A stretch of 64,000 nucleotides of DNA from Actinomadura viridilutea (GTDB lineage Bacteria > Actinomycetota > Actinomycetes > Streptosporangiales > Streptosporangiaceae): contig PVNI01000016.1 in the NCBI GenBank assembly GCA_003001795.1, forward strand, positions 104,241 to 168,240, in the 5' to 3' direction. This document shows, in pieces, positions 63,177 to 64,000 of the stretch; position 1 is the first letter of the stretch, and every line of letters begins with the position of its first letter. The position numbers and the translations under genes were made by a program. Under the pieces are notes generated by a model. It made no database searches. It had not been told where the DNA came from and was given only the letters and a program-made list of their open reading frames with translations.

Positions 63177-64000
<824 letters not shown>

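Overview
The window is about 72-75% GC, with G or C in most third codon positions, many GTG starts, ATGA/GTGA stop-start overlaps and dense Ser/Thr kinase genes. It is chromosomal DNA of a high-GC actinomycete. Several blocks match the order I recall from other actinobacteria, including mycobacteria: dnaK-grpE-dnaJ-hspR with clpB, fba beside a DedA gene, DUF3151 beside purA, and pyrE nearby. The overall style suggests Streptosporangiales/Thermomonosporaceae (Actinomadura-like), but that is an inference. No rRNA, tRNA, CRISPR array or intact insertion sequence is visible.

Layout. 1-3.5 kb: a truncated gene end, a small SHOCT membrane protein and two coupled CNNM/CorC-type membrane proteins. 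3.8-11.4 kb: a five-gene signalling operon (coiled-coil protein, PknG-type kinase, VWA protein, GlnX-like four-helix membrane sensor, GlnH-like binding lipoprotein). 11.5-18.1 kb: STAS protein, PlsC acyltransferase, lipoprotein, NfeD-like protein plus flotillin, NrtR-like Nudix regulator, a small conserved protein and a HisC/Pat aminotransferase. 18.4-26.9 kb: a wHTH regulator, a Cys-type MurA, a SUFU protein, then purD-purB-MOSC. 27.2-37.5 kb: CorA preceded by a 38-codon proline-rich upstream ORF, GDPD, purA with an unusual leader, DUF3151, GNAT, an acyl-CoA ligase relic, HxlR, class II aldolase, DedA, a membrane-anchored protein, PyrE, a hydrolase-fold protein without its serine, and a TPR protein. 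37.7-48.7 kb: an NYN nuclease-like protein with a long low-complexity linker, an ECF sigma/anti-sigma/surface-domain fusion, a PhoD-like phosphatase, a lipoprotein, two coupled receptor kinases and a TetR regulator.

48.7-57 kb is the accessory zone. It has lower GC, an approximately 1 kb geneless stretch, a polymorphic RHS toxin with an adjacent candidate immunity gene, a short C-terminal relic, an atypical kinase, a 41-codon membrane peptide and a decayed GntR regulator. A beta-propeller-like protein follows. The end of the window is the heat-shock operon dnaK (partial)-grpE-dnaJ-hspR-clpB, all on the minus strand.

How the genes may work together: the pknG operon looks like an extracellular amino-acid sensing chain (GlnH to GlnX to PknG). 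The purine genes purD, purB and purA lie in two separate blocks. Many monocistronic genes have a TANNNT box 6-8 nt before the start codon, which suggests frequent leaderless transcription. The strongest candidates for new biology are the purA leader dyads, the corA upstream ORF, the sigma/anti-sigma fusion, the extended pknG operon and the RHS toxin/immunity tail.
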